A stretch of 64,000 nucleotides of DNA from Polymyxa betae (GCA_003693705.1 RBZT01000146.1:58635-122634); one strand, 5' to 3'; shown: positions 9,586 to 21,860, counted from the first letter of the stretch. Numbers and translations: made by a program. Notes: a model not told the origin generated them from the sequence alone.

Positions 9586-12500
9586 ATGTCCAACACGGCC
9601 GGACGCGATATCAGCCCCAGGACCGACACCAATGTCGTCAAATGTGGTCATCTGAAGAAACAGGGTTGGAAGTTCACGAATCAGTCGCTGAGGTTCTGAT
9701 TTCGGATCGTCAGGCGGTGCCAGAGGAGGGCGAAGAAACTGGAAGCGGAGATGGTTTATATTGAAATCTGATTATATCTGCTATTTTCAGGAAAAAGATG
9801 GAAAGTCTACAGATGGCCCTTGTCTGGGTGTATTACCATTACGATCCGCTAAGGTTTATTATACAATTTTTAGCACAAAATCAGAGCGGCTCTATCAGTA
9901 TCTTAAATTTCGCAACCCTAAAACCCCTGCAGAATGCTTTCTAACCAAGTTATTGTAGGTGGTTTCTGTTGAGTATGTTCCTGATGATGTCACTCCATCA
10001 GCGCAAACGTCGCCTGGTGCATCGCATCCGGCAGCCAGCCCGATTACAACGTGTTACATGTGCCAGAAATCATTCACGAAGAAAGTCGTCTGTAAAAGTT
10101 GCCAGAATGCCTTTTGTACGAATTGTGCATCCGAACTTCAGATGGGAGACAAGTGGGTCGTGCTTTTCGCGTTTGGCTCATTTACTGATAATGCGATGCA
10201 CAGAACCTCACGCGTGTGCTCTAAATGTCGCTGCCACCAAGCAGATGATGATCCGGTTAAAGAGAAGGGTTCCGCCTTGGAAATGGGCATCATTGTAAGC
10301 CATAGAATTTTCGGCCTGTTCATTTTCGTTGGATATTCTCACAAACGCTTCTTCCCAAACTTTTATATCTAGATTGAATATTAAAATATTTAAAGTTGCT
10401 GTGTCCACCGTATCATTAATATCGATTCAGGTTGAGGTGACACAACCGGAGCCGAAAAATTCGAAATTCTTCAAGAAAGAACGTCCCCAGCATCTATTCG
10501 CAATCAAGACAAAGGTTATACAATTGCAGAATTTAAAAGTTAATCGGTCTCACAGATGCAATAGGAACGTGAGCTTTGGCTAGCTGCAGAGGACGCTCAA
10601 GAAAAATCAGCTTGGATTCAGGCGATCGCTGGGCTGATCATGTCTTTTAAGAAATCGGCTACAGGAACCAGCGGTGTGTATTTGCCTGGCCTATGAGTAT
10701 TGTCTGACTGATTTCCATGAAAGAATCCCCAATGTTGAGCAAAGAAGAGCCAGACATGCCGTCAACGTAATCGTGCGAGATACCACGAAATCCGCTCTGA
10801 CGTTCATCATAACAGTCCCCAATCGGAAATTGATTACGAAGAGATCACTATTTTGGAAAAGATTGGGGACGGCGCCTTCGGTGAAGTATTCACAGGAAGG
10901 CTTTGGGGCACGGATGTACTGTGCAACAACTGTTTTATGGCGTGGTCTGATTAGCGCTCTTAGGTTGCTGTGAAGACGATCAAACCCGATCAGGCTACGG
11001 AAGGTGTCGTCGAAGATTTGAAAAAAGAGGTTCATGCATTCTTCTTCTATTTTGTCCAAGTTTGAAAAGCTTTTCGTTCTAGGTCGCAATCCTGTCGCAA
11101 TTGCGCCATCCCAACGTCGTGCTTTATATCGGTGCTTGTACAAAGCCTCCCAACGTATGCATCATAACGGAATGGTGTGATCGAGGCTCGCTTCATGACG
11201 TTCTGCACGATTCGAATATTCCTCTCGATATTCAACGAATCGTTTCGCTGGCAGTGGGCATTGCTCAAGGTAAGGTCCCTTTTGATGCGATTGCATTCTC
11301 CATTCGGTTCTTACCGGATCGATTCTAAACTGTTGCATTCCTAGGAATGAATTACTTGCACAATCTTGAACGTAGAATTATTCATCGCGACCTTAAGAGC
11401 CACAATGTCGTCGTTGATAGAAATTTTAACGTCAAAGTTGCAGATTTTGGTCTTTCTCATGTCAGGTATGACACATTGGTTATCGTTTGGTTTGTGGCGA
11501 TGCTCATTGCTTTTTTTAGAGAATCGTTAACGCAACGAAATCCCGATTCTGCACAAGCGACCACCCAAGCCCTTGGGTTCGGGCAACAGCGTCCTGCTCT
11601 GGATCAGGAATTCGGTGGAGACGACGACAAGTCAATAAAGATCACATCGGAATCGATGGGCGGTCATTATGGCGTATTCGGGACTCCCGAATGGATGGCG
11701 CCTGAAATCATGGAAGGCACTGCTTACAACCAAAAAGTTTGCTTTATAATTACCTAATGACAAAAATGTTAAGATTTCGCCTAGGTGGACGTTTACAGTT
11801 TCGGCATCATGATGTCTGAGCTTCTGACCAGAAAGTTACCTTTTCGCGACCAATATAAAATCAAATCGTATTTGGACGTGGTCGATGCCGTCTTAGATGA
11901 TGGCGCCATGCCAACATTGCCTCCCTGGATTGGCCCTCGCTTGAAGCGTCTTATCGAGCTGTGCCTTTCACGTAATGCGAACTCGCGACCATCGTTCACA
12001 TCCATCATAACCAAACTCAGGTAGTGTTTGGTAGCGATTCTGCGAACTAAAAGTTACCGATATCTTAGATCGATATTTTCCTCATCGCCAGCAGATCTGT
12101 TCATTGCCTTTGATATTCCACGAATAACGCATATGCTGAGCAGCACCGACCGGCATAATCAAGCATTAGCTGCTAAAGAAATATCTCTTTTCAAATTCGA
12201 CCACGAGTCCGTAATGCTCGGTTTATGATCAAGATTATTTTCGGTTGTCTTTGCATTTATTCTATATTTTTGCCTATATAAGCGCTGCCTAACGAGGACG
12301 GATTATTCCAGGTTCTTAGGAGATGGTGAACGTCGTGTTTGTGCTCGATGTAAATACAGTGCCGCACAACACCGCCCTCTCGATGATGCAACGGTCACCT
12401 TATTCATCTCAAAGCTTACAGATATGTTGGCGTCCAGTTCGGCAAAGGTTTTTCTCTGAAGATTTTCGTCAACGGTCTGTTTGATATTACTTCAGGTTGT

Positions 12501-15500
12501 TCTCCCTGCTGTAGAAGCTTTAGAACGTCTTATCGTGATTGGGCGGCAAAGATCGGATTCAAACTTGCGAACCGAGCATCTTCGTACTATTTGTGAAAAG
12601 AATGGTGTCGAGCGGTTGATTGGACTGGTAATCAAGACAATTTTGAAGTTGTTTTGTAGTGATCTATTCACAAAATCCAGCTCGCATTGATAATGTTTTG
12701 AATCGAGATTATAGGTGGCGTCCAAATCGGAACGTCTCTCACAATTGGCATCTCGAGCTCTAATGCTGCTTGTTGATGATCTTCCTGTCGATGATATGTC
12801 GTACAGGGCATTGAAACCAACCTCTCTAAACGTTCTATCTTCCTTAATGATCAAGGAGATGGTTAACCTTAGGGAAAACAGTCATAAGCTGAATGAGGTA
12901 AACGGTTTCTGAATCTGTTTTTTTCTGAAATCAATTTCGCAATATACCTCAAATTCTCTCTTTCATCTTTCTTGATTATTCCCCTTCAGTCGCTTCAAGA
13001 GAAAAAAGAAACAGTCTCTGCTCTGAGAGGGTTTCTTGAATCAGCTAAAACTAAACAAGAAGCGTCTCCTTCTGAAACAGAGCAATCGCACACTACAAAT
13101 GCTATCGTCACTGGCCTTCCAATTGCAATCGAAACTGAACAAACACAGCAATCTGAACCGGGGTCGGCTCCTTCAGAATCCCTCGCTGATGGACCTTCTG
13201 TTATTGAATCGTTTGGGTATGTGGTAAACTCTCTCCGAATACCATCCGTTTAACTCTCAAAACCAGGGTTGCTTCGATGTCTCATGTTGAGATTGCTATT
13301 CAGCCCAAACCAGCTACAGAAGATGTTGTTAGAATGCTAGCGTGAAATATGAATAAACTGAGTGCTATCTTAGAGGGATAGCAACGACGTACCGGCTGCC
13401 CAATCTCAACCTCAGACAAGCGCCGTTGTCGCGTCGGACCAACCCGTTCCTGTGAACTCCAGCAACAGTACTTTAGGTAATCTAATGTTTTACATACTTT
13501 CGTCGGTAGCTAACTCATTCGTCAAGATCTGGGGGAATCACGTCTGCAAAACTATCGAACTTCCGGATCAGAAGAGCCTGAGAGTGCAACATTGACTAAT
13601 ACTAACGCCAATGTGAATTTTTTTCCCTGTTTTTAATGCTTCGTGGCTCGTAATTTCAGCTTTTGAAAAACCCGGGCTGATGCCTGCTGTGTTACCAGGC
13701 TTCGATCAACTGGCCGCCGACTCCTGAAATCCCCATTCCAGCTACACATCCAGGTAATGTTGTGCTGCTTCTGATCACGGTTCGTACTAATTCTGAACAT
13801 TTCAGCTTCCGCTTTAGACCCTCAACTTGTTTATGCTGATTGGGTGCTAATCCACGACTCCAGCTTAGAATTGTACAACGTTAATCCTCCTGGGCGTTCG
13901 TATGAATATTGCTCACAGATGGAAGCCGAGATACGTTGTCGTGCAACCTTCCCTGATCTTCGTTTATCCATCATATGAAGAGATGCGTCAATCAGGTGGA
14001 GTGCCCCCTGAATTCATTGTTAACGCTGGCGTTCCAGCTGGCAGGAAGCTCAAATACAAGGTAGCCTCACGCTTTCTGATGGGTTTTCATTTCGCGTTGG
14101 TTGTAATCATGCAAATCAACCATTTTTGTTGCAGCAGTGCTTAATTTGCTTCTAGTTATGTTTTGCTTAATCTTGTTTGGTTCAGACTGGTCGCAAGTAC
14201 AAACAACCATACTGTTTCCATTTGTGCTGCCAAGGGATTAAATGGTGGTTCGCGTTGCGCTCAGAGAAGGATACTGTGTTTTGGGGCCAAATTCTTGTAT
14301 TGCCACTTCCAGAGGTAGCTTATTGAATAATTTCGCCTTTCACAGCTTATTCACTATATAATCTGCTGTTGTGCATACTGACGTCAATTTAGACAATCGA
14401 AACGACTATGCAGCGCTATATACAGTCTGAGCTCCGTGATGGTGCTGATTTCGAGCAGGTTGATTCGGCAAATGATTCGCTGTCTCACCCACTTTCCTCC
14501 CAGCAGGTATTCTTTTAAAAGCAATTCATGCTTTTGCCTTAAATGATTAACGTTTTTAAATTTTAAATAAATAGAATACAATAACTTCTTTACAATTTTT
14601 TCACCTTTCATTTATTTGATTTAACAGATCTTATAACGTTTTTTAGGATGCTCCAGCGCTTTCTAATGCTACAACTATTGAAGAGTCTGCTCTTTCAGTT
14701 GCGATTGGCGAAGTCAGCGCTGCTCTGCAATTTCCAAGCAGCATTGTAGAAACTCCAGCACCAAGAACCGCCTCTAATACTGAAGAGCGCGATACCTTTA
14801 TTTCGGTTTTACCTCCAACAGATTTTAAACCCGATAAGAAATCTGGAAAGGTTTTTGCTTATCACCTGTTTAAGTCTGCGTATTCATGGACACAATAGGA
14901 TTCTACTAGCGATGTTGAGGAGGCCGATAAGAGCCAAACCGAGATGCAATTTGACCTTCTTGGTATCAAATCACCTGATATTGACGAAAAGTTATCCGAT
15001 GGCGCTGCTGAAAATGACACCATTGATCGTAAATTCGAATTTGTTGATGTCGTACGTCAGCCGGAACAAGGATTGCCAACAAGCAACCAGGATCAAGTTG
15101 AAGATGCTCCGATGATCAATAGCGATACGCATTCAGAAGATGCTGTTCATCATGATGCCTTAGATTATGTAAATCACAACATTGCCGATTTCCAGCATCA
15201 AGAACAGTTACTCTCGATCAACCAACATTCTATTGCTGATTTGCAAGCCCCGATGACGCCTCTAGCTCTATTTATTGAAAATGCTAACGCTCCACTAACA
15301 GTCCGACATCGCGACGTTGCCCAAGACGTCGAAGTTCAGGAAAGCGTTTCTGCTGTGGATTATGCCAATGCATTGTCGGAAGATCGTGATACGCTCAGTA
15401 TTGTTCATTATAACGACGTTACTTCGGAAACTACTGCTGCTGATGCCCTCCATGATGGAATCGGAATCAATTCTGCTCCACTCTTGGGGCCATGTGTTTC

Positions 15501-16806
15501 TGATGACTGCTCGAGAATATCCACAGAAGCGATAAACGAGCTACAACCTGTTTTGAAGAGGTTTGTTTGCCTTACATCGTTGTGCTGATGATCTGACTTG
15601 AAAACTTAAGCGGTGCACCCGAGCAACATAGTGAGAGGTTTAGTATCGTCCAGCACAGCGACCATTCTTTGGAGACTGTCGCTGCTGATTCCGTTCCTGA
15701 AGATAACAATGTCAATGCCGCTTCACTTATCGGTGTCTCCATTTTGAATGACAACTCGAGGCTATCCACAAACCCTGGAGACGAGCTAGAACTTATTGCT
15801 GCACAAAAGAGGTATTTAAACGGCAATGTCCGGTTCAGGTGGCTGGCTGATGTAGAAGTTTCAGCGATGCAATCGAGAATGATTATGTCATAGTTTCTGC
15901 CAGGTACATTTAGAGATTCAATTGGTCTTTTGACGCTAACACCGATGATAGCGATGCTACACCGATTTTTGAAGGAACCGCAAAACATGCCGACATTGGT
16001 GCTACAAATGCTAGGTATCTAATCAATGTTCTTGTAATGATCGACTGACACAGTATACGGAAAGTGCATCGGAAGTTGCAGCCGACTCGTCCCATATGGT
16101 TAATCGATTCGTGAAAAGATACATCGATGTTGCTGCACCGACTACAATTGATGCCAAGATTAACGTATGCCTTACCATAAAATCTGGTATGCAGCATGGA
16201 AAGCTTATATCTGTTTTCGCATTCTCGAGACCTGAGCATTGTTAGGTGACGACTTGATTCGTTCGGATAAAACTTTGCAAATGAACGCGATGCCTTCGGT
16301 ACCCTCACTGCCAGCAATATTCGCTTCAGAATATGGTCGTCGTGATTGCTGGCAATTCGCATATTTGGTTATAGCAAACATCAAAACTATGAAATGTAAG
16401 TTAACACGCGGCTTCCTATTCAATAATTAATTTATCATATAGGGGAGCGTCGCTTCGTGATCTTATTGGGTTCCCACCCACGTCGCTTATTAGCGTTCAA
16501 GAGTCATGGTGAGAGAACAACACCAACACCAAACTCGCGTTGCTAAATCCGGTTTTAGAAGCACTCGAGCTGGTCGACGAGTTTGTACTTGAAGGTCTCG
16601 CCCACGTTGCGGACGAACATGTCGTTGAAAAGTGCCTCGGTTTCGCTGTCAATGTTGATCGCAGGTTGGCGTTCGCTGTTCCAGTCCGCTCTGCTGGAGA
16701 TGAACATCGGCGTGATCTGCTCTGCGTCTGCAGCTCGGAAATGGAGAAAAACAAATGGATGTCTCTGCTCGAGCGTGTCGTTCTCATCTCTCGTACTGCA
16801 ACATGA
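9586..16806 (+). CDS. Giant TKL protein kinase with split PH/FYVE, ARM-like region and two further PH domains
   Basis: The gene has many exons with short introns. Order: the first half of a PH domain (KCGHLKKQG joined over a 49-nt intron to RNWKRRWFILKSDYICYF); a FYVE-like finger (CYMC, CKSC, CTNC, RVCSKC, about 10045-10235); the second PH half (HLFAIKTK, then WLAAEDAQEKSAWIQAI, about 10430-10640); then a TKL kinase with GDGAFGEVF, VAVKTI, HRDLKSHNVVV, DFGLSHV and GTPEWMAPEI (10815-12020). Helical ARM-like repeats follow to about 12900, then a second PH domain (HRWKPRYVVVQ, about 13900-14320). A long acidic linker with duplicated segments comes next, and a third PH domain (KWERRFVILLGSHPRRLLAF, then SSEMEKNKWMSLLERVV). 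The third PH is joined by a 50-nt intron at 16509-16558 that restores frame. All catalytic residues look intact, so I infer a phosphoinositide-targeted active kinase. Some linker exons are unresolved. Confidence 0.85.
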
Positions 16807-16876
16807 TAAATTCGTAACTTTGAAGACCGGCTGGTTTCGCCGTTTCGTCTCTGAATCTGATACTTCCGTCACACCC

Positions 16877-18443
16877 ATGTTAACTAGGCGACGTCCTTCA
16901 TTAGCACTTGGACACAGAGATCATGTTGGCCCCATCAGCCAAGCCCTACGGCGCCGACCTTTCCTTCGACTTTTGCAAATAACTGTTGTTTGTCTGTCGG
17001 TGCTTTCCATATTTGTAATGGTCAAGTATAACCCTTCGCCAATCGACTACATCATGAACGAATCATATCTCGAAGATCAGGCCCCGTTTTTTAATGAATC
17101 TGTAGTCGAATATCGCCATCGCATTCAGAACACGCCTATTCGGAAAGATACGATATTCGTATCGATAGCATCATTTCGGGATATTTTTTGTCAGAAAACG
17201 CTCAAGCGTTTATTCCAATCTGCAAGTAGACCAGAACGGGTCTTTGTCGGGCTTTGCGATCAGTATGATTTTTCTGATCCTGACGATATTCCTTGTATAA
17301 CGGGCTTGTCTGGGAAGTATCGCAAGCAGGTAAATTTGCTAAAAGTCAAGCCCCAAACCGACCTTCCCTGCCTAGGTTCGCGTTGTGCGATTACAAGCAG
17401 ATCGCGGTCGTGGCCCAACACACGCGCGCTACATCGCTTCAAAGCTGTGGTCTGGCGAGCAGTTCTTCATGCAGATCGACTCGCACAGCGACTTCCTTGC
17501 AGGCTGGGACGCGCTGCTCATCGATATGGTACTGGACTGGACATTGCTGTGTTAAGAGCCTCTGGCTCATCTTATTTACTTATGACAAATGGCCACTGAA
17601 AGTTGGACATTTTCACCAAGTGGAATTTTCACCAAATAACGCACTTGTTTCATTTTCATGAAAGTTTTCAGTGACTATTTGGCATCCATTTAAGAGACTC
17701 GTTGTAGTTGGGGAGATTGCCAGCTCGCTCGATCGTGACGCATTACCCGCCGTCCAGCGTTGGCGAGCTTGGCCCAGGCAATCCGATCCCCTGGATCTGT
17801 TCTGCAACCCATGACAAGGCGCCACCTGGTCTGATCATCCAGCTGCCGGAAGCATGCCATCCTGAGAGTCATTCGCCTGGGTTTAAAACCTGTTTCGCGC
17901 CGTAATTATTTGAACAGCTCTGGTCTCTGTTTGATAGCAGACAGGTTTCTTGGCGCAGGATTCTTCGCTGGAGAGAGCTCGTTATTGTATGATGCTCCGT
18001 TCGATAAGTGTATTTGGTTTCGTTTAAATTAAAGAGCTTGCGCTGATGTTTGTCTAGATCTGGCGTTCTTATTCCATGGTGAAGAACTCCTGATTGCTGC
18101 ACGTTTGTGGACAAGTGGATGGAATCTGTTCGCCCCCGAGTTCAATCTTGTTTCGCATGTCTATGGCGGTCGTTCCAAGAACGTTTTCGTTCAAGTTCCA
18201 GACTGGTATCTATACGCATCGAAGTCGGAAGCTCGAGCTCGGGCGATTTTGCAGTCTCCTTTGCCCGTCGATAAAGATTACGATCGGTCTGAGATCGCTG
18301 AGCTAGGAATTGGGACAAAGCGGCCACTAGATGAATTCTGGCGGTTTTCTGGCGTCAATATGCCAAGCGGGAACATCTCAAGGCGATGCGACCAGTGGTT
18401 TGATACAAATCGTAACCTGTGGAGGCACACCTCTGATAGATGA
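16877..18443 (+). CDS. Type II membrane glycosyltransferase, GlcNAc-transferase-like (PF11397 type)
   Basis: The start gives a short basic cytosolic tail and a single membrane anchor (LLQITVVCLSVLSIFVMV), typical of Golgi glycosyltransferases. The catalytic part begins with TIFVSIASFRD and ERVFVGLCDQYD. After a 46-nt intron it continues VRVVRLQADRGRGPTHARYI and SGEQFFMQIDSHSDF, where the D-x-H-like metal/nucleotide site lies. Further conserved pieces are IVTHYPP, GFLGAGFFAGESSLLYDAPF, FLFHGEELLIAARLWTSGW and LFAPEFNLVSHVY. This matches the family that includes Skp1-hydroxyproline GlcNAc-transferase (established knowledge); the acceptor cannot be told from sequence. One intron (17529-17707) is 179 nt and holds an inverted repeat. 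The ATG is 70 bp after the kinase stop. The last exon and its stop are less certain. Confidence 0.85.
17529..17707 (+). repeat. Long intron with imperfect terminal palindrome and internal direct repeat
   Basis: Within this intron, 17582-17602 and 17665-17685 are inverted copies of each other (17 of 21 positions by eye). Between them the 11-mer ATTTTCACCAA occurs twice, at 17609-17619 and 17625-17635, with a 16-bp period. Neighbouring introns of the same gene are about 46-60 nt, so about 100 bp of hairpin-forming sequence looks like an insertion. A small non-autonomous element (MITE-like) is one explanation. Confidence 0.5.
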
Positions 18444-18646
18444 TCGTGTTATCTATCAATTGGTATTCTTTAAGACGAGAAATTATCTAACTCAAATCCA
18501 TCGTGCCATGGCTGCAGAGGATCTCAAGTTAGTATCGACAGACTGATGTGAAGTCTGATATCAAATCAAATTAACAAGATGACTTGATACGGACACTGTT
18601 CAATCTATTCTAGCAGAGCCATAGGATCCAAAGTGCAAATTTTGAT

Positions 18647-20163
18647 TTATTCATACTTGCTTTTTCCACCATCGCCGCCGCGGACAGGTTTCTTTGAATT
18701 CAGTCGATGTTTAAACTCAACAATGTCGCACACGACTGTGTCCGGGTATTCCAGAGCCGGAAAATGTCCACCTGAGCAAACGAAGATTAGTTCGGGTCGC
18801 TCTGTAATCTGAGATGCACCTTTATCGTGGAAGTTGTGCTGAACGACGTTCCCGTATTGTTGACTAATCCACCATGACGGCGACCATGTAATATCGCAGG
18901 TAAATTCAGATATTGCTACTGGAACCTTCGGGACCTCTGTATCGGTGTATATCGCCCATGGATCTAGCCAAAGCGAGTTCCTGTAGAAGTCTATCGACGT
19001 GGGCAGAGATTCGGTCAAGATGAACAATGTGATCGTGGTCAGAATCTCTTCCATTCGAACTCGACAATGCTGCAATTGTGTTCGCGATATATCCAGCTTC
19101 TCAGCGAACAATTGCAAACGCTCCTCTTTGGTCATGTCCTCTTTTAACTCGACGCCAGTCGAATCTGTCCAGGTGACGTATTTGTCAGCGATCCAGACCG
19201 CGGCTGCAACAGGGGATTGAGAGAGAGCCAGGCCGATGGTACGAGGCTTGGTGCAATGATCGAGCAGATACGAAGTCTCCTGCAAATAGTTTCTCATCAT
19301 GATTTGCTTCTTCAAACGTTCGTAGCGTGATGGGAATGCAAACATCATCGAGAACAGATTCTTGATGGAACGCCATGGCGACCAGATCGATAATCGCGGT
19401 ATGCAAATGCTGCCTTGCTGGTGCAAACCGATACAGTGTTTCTCAGGATCTTTCGAGACCATCATGCTGGCAACGACGTTGCTTAAATCTGCACCGTACA
19501 CGATATATTTGTCATAACCAAGACGCTGCATCAATTCCTTGAAGATAACAGCAGACTAAAGACCGAATGTCAATGCAGATCGAGATATCAATATGATCGG
19601 GCGAACTTTGGTGCATCCTATCCCAGGCTGAGTCTTGGAGAAGATGAAACCAGGCAAGGAAGGCGCCACGACATGGAAGGCGTCGTCGGGTCGAGCCGGG
19701 CGCGTCAGCGTCGGAATGATTCTGCGAAATTCGAATGGGGTCGATGGCCATCCATGCATCAGGATAATGGGCGTTGCATTGTCTACGAAGGCGTCGTAAG
19801 AACTGCAGATGATGAATGACGAACATTACCATGAGGAGATCGCGCATGAATGAAATGGATATCGACGCCTTCTATCTCTGTATGGAACTGAGGCAGTTCA
19901 TTGAGGGCGTTGAGCTCATCATCGAGGCGATACTGGGTCTGCCAATATTCCATCAAGGTTTTGAAATCGGCTACTTTCAGTCCAGTGGCGCCATCGGTAT
20001 CATCGATGTTGTTGGGAATCACTGCAGATTTGATGTTCGCCTGCAAGGCAGCTATCTACAAATCGACTCAGTATCGAGCGTATCGTGCTGCGATAACGCT
20101 CACCTTCTCTTCCGGGAACTTGATCGTGAAAGGGAATACATTCAGCTTGGGATTGGGAGTCAT
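18647..20163 (-). CDS. Microsomal-type epoxide hydrolase (alpha/beta hydrolase with EHN domain)
   Basis: Minus strand, several exons. The N-terminal EHN region starts MTPNPKLNVFPFTIKFPEEK and continues after an intron with IAALQANIKSAVIPNN and FKTLMEYWQTQYRLDDELNA. The alpha/beta core has the oxyanion motif HGWPSTPFEF, then APSLPGFIFSKTQPGIG. The nucleophile elbow is YIVYGADLSNVVASMM, where relatives usually have GGDWGS; the aspartate nucleophile is kept. The catalytic histidine is in GGHFPALEYPDTV. The long last exon (18647-19534) holds the lid and C-terminus. Known relatives open epoxides to diols at the ER membrane, including xenobiotic and juvenile-hormone substrates; the substrate here is unknown. 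No N-terminal membrane helix is seen from this start. A run of 13 G residues lies 67 bp upstream of the ATG. Confidence 0.88.
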
Positions 20164-20229
20164 GTTATGGCGGCACAATATCGACTCAGATTCAAGTTTG
20201 AATCACAACCGTACAGAAATCTGATCAAT

Positions 20230-20242
20230 GGGGGGGGGGGGG
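20230..20242. repeat. Homopolymer of 13 G
   Basis: Thirteen consecutive G residues lie 67 bp upstream of the epoxide hydrolase ATG (poly-C on its sense strand). It could be a promoter or leader tract, a slippage-prone microsatellite, or a sequencing or assembly artefact. Confidence 0.9.
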
Positions 20243-20289
20243 TCCTGGTTCGTATCTTGTACGGAACTCCGAACTTGACGATTTAAGCA

Positions 20290-21105
20290 ATATCGGGGAT
20301 GACACGAGGCACGATATCGGACGGAGATATGACAGTATTCGAGATCATATCATGACAGCGTAAATGCAAGAAGTTTTCATTCATTATAAGCGGTGTTCGA
20401 AGCTCTTCAGCGTCCTGACGTGCCTGCTGATTATGGTTTCCCATAGACCCTTGGTTATTGATGGTTATCTAGAGCTGCTACAATTACAGTATTCGTGCAT
20501 CTTCTCGTGTACATGGGATCAGCCAAAACCTTTGATATGGAGCATTAAAAATGATCGTCAATCTGGGTGAGCAACAGCCAGCATATGCTTGAGTGGACCG
20601 AATAGCGGCATGGTATAGTTGGGCGTTATGAAATCGGCTCCCAGCGCCCTGTTAATACTGAGAATCCGCTATAGGGCAGTTCATGGTGAACTGAACGATT
20701 TTAGGCAGAAAGCAACAACAATATGAAGGTTATCTGACAGGATTTACTAAGTCTTTTATTATAAATTTTACAGATTTATAGATTGCCTTTTTTCTATCTG
20801 TAGTCCTGCCTTAAGCTCGATAAGCCCTGCTAGACGATACTTATAGCAGCGACATTTTAGTGCCTTGGATTATTGATAGAGTTTCCAGATGATCATCCAC
20901 CATCTCAAATCAAACAGTGTCCATCGATAACTAGCAGATCTCTATTAAAATCGGCACCATTGTCAGAATCGTCTTCTACTACGAATCGGCATTTGAAGGA
21001 ATGAAATTATCAAGCAAATTATGTTAAACAAATCATTGCTGAAAGATTGAGTAAAGAGGTTCCTGCTGAGACCCGTAGAAGAGCGCATTGAATCATTTGG
21101 TCTAA
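20290..21105. other. Intergenic stretch, no gene supported
   Basis: Divergent promoter region between epoxide hydrolase (minus) and peptidyl-tRNA hydrolase (plus). A short frame at 20364-20570 has no recognisable features. No RNA gene or repeat was found by eye. Confidence 0.5.
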
Positions 21106-21860
21106 ATGCAGTCGTCATTGATGGCGATCTCCGCCGCCATCTCTGTAGGTATCGTGACCGGGATCGTGATCGAACGCTTCGTCGATCGGCGACGAAAGCC
21201 AGCACCACCGATTGTCATCGACGATGATGACAGCGATGAAGAGATCGAGGACGATGGCGACGATGAGCTGAGGATTCTTTTGGCAGTTCGTCAGGATTTG
21301 AAAATGGGCAAAGGCAAGATCTGTGGTACTGTATGGCTCGCTAATAGGATCGTCGAATCTGAGATCGTTCAGCTCAATGCAGTCATGCTGCTCTTGGCGC
21401 TTATAAGCAAGCTGTACGGAAATGGCCCGAATTGGTCAGGAGGTATGAAAGGTCTGGCGAGACCAAGATCGCTGTTAAGATCAACGATCTGCAACAAATG
21501 TACGTTTGGTGTTTTGAAAGTTTGTCATCGCGAACTCGAATCGTCAATTATTTTGTTCTTGTTTTTCTCACGTTGAGTCTTTAAGCTATATTTTTTAAAA
21601 TCCTGGACGATGTTTCCACTCAAACATTTGTCCAAAGAACGTCATGTTTTCCAGGTGCTTTCTACTGTCGAAAAACAATCGCTGAAATCTGGACCAGGCA
21701 GGAATTACGTCAGGCAGCCGAAGCGATCTCAGTGCCCACCCATACTGTACTCGATGCAGGGCGTACTCAGATTCCGGCACATTCGGCGACCGTACTGGCT
21801 CTGGGTCCCGCCCCCAAACGTCTGCTTTCGAAAATCAGCTCGCATTTGAAATTGTTGTAA
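21106..21860 (+). CDS. PTH2: Peptidyl-tRNA hydrolase 2 (Pth2/Bit1 family)
   Basis: The N-terminus carries a hydrophobic anchor (LMAISAAISVGIVTGIVI) and then an acidic linker (DDDDSDEEIEDD), as in Bit1/Pth2 proteins attached to mitochondria or ER. The catalytic domain starts LRILLAVRQDLKMGKGKI, continues after a GT-AG intron with AQCSHAALGAYKQA and KWPELVRRYERSGETKIAVK, then the third exon supplies VLDAGRTQIPAHSATVLALG and KRLLSKISSHLKLL to the stop at 21860. The conserved lysine (KMGKGK), QCSHA and DAGRTQI residues are all present. The enzyme releases tRNA from prematurely dropped peptidyl-tRNA. Length and order match the family. Confidence 0.93.

Noticed and set aside
16555-16878. Minus-strand 107-codon frame with protein-like text
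   Set aside because: The plus strand here encodes a well-formed PH domain C-terminus after a 50-nt intron, so the minus frame is a shadow.
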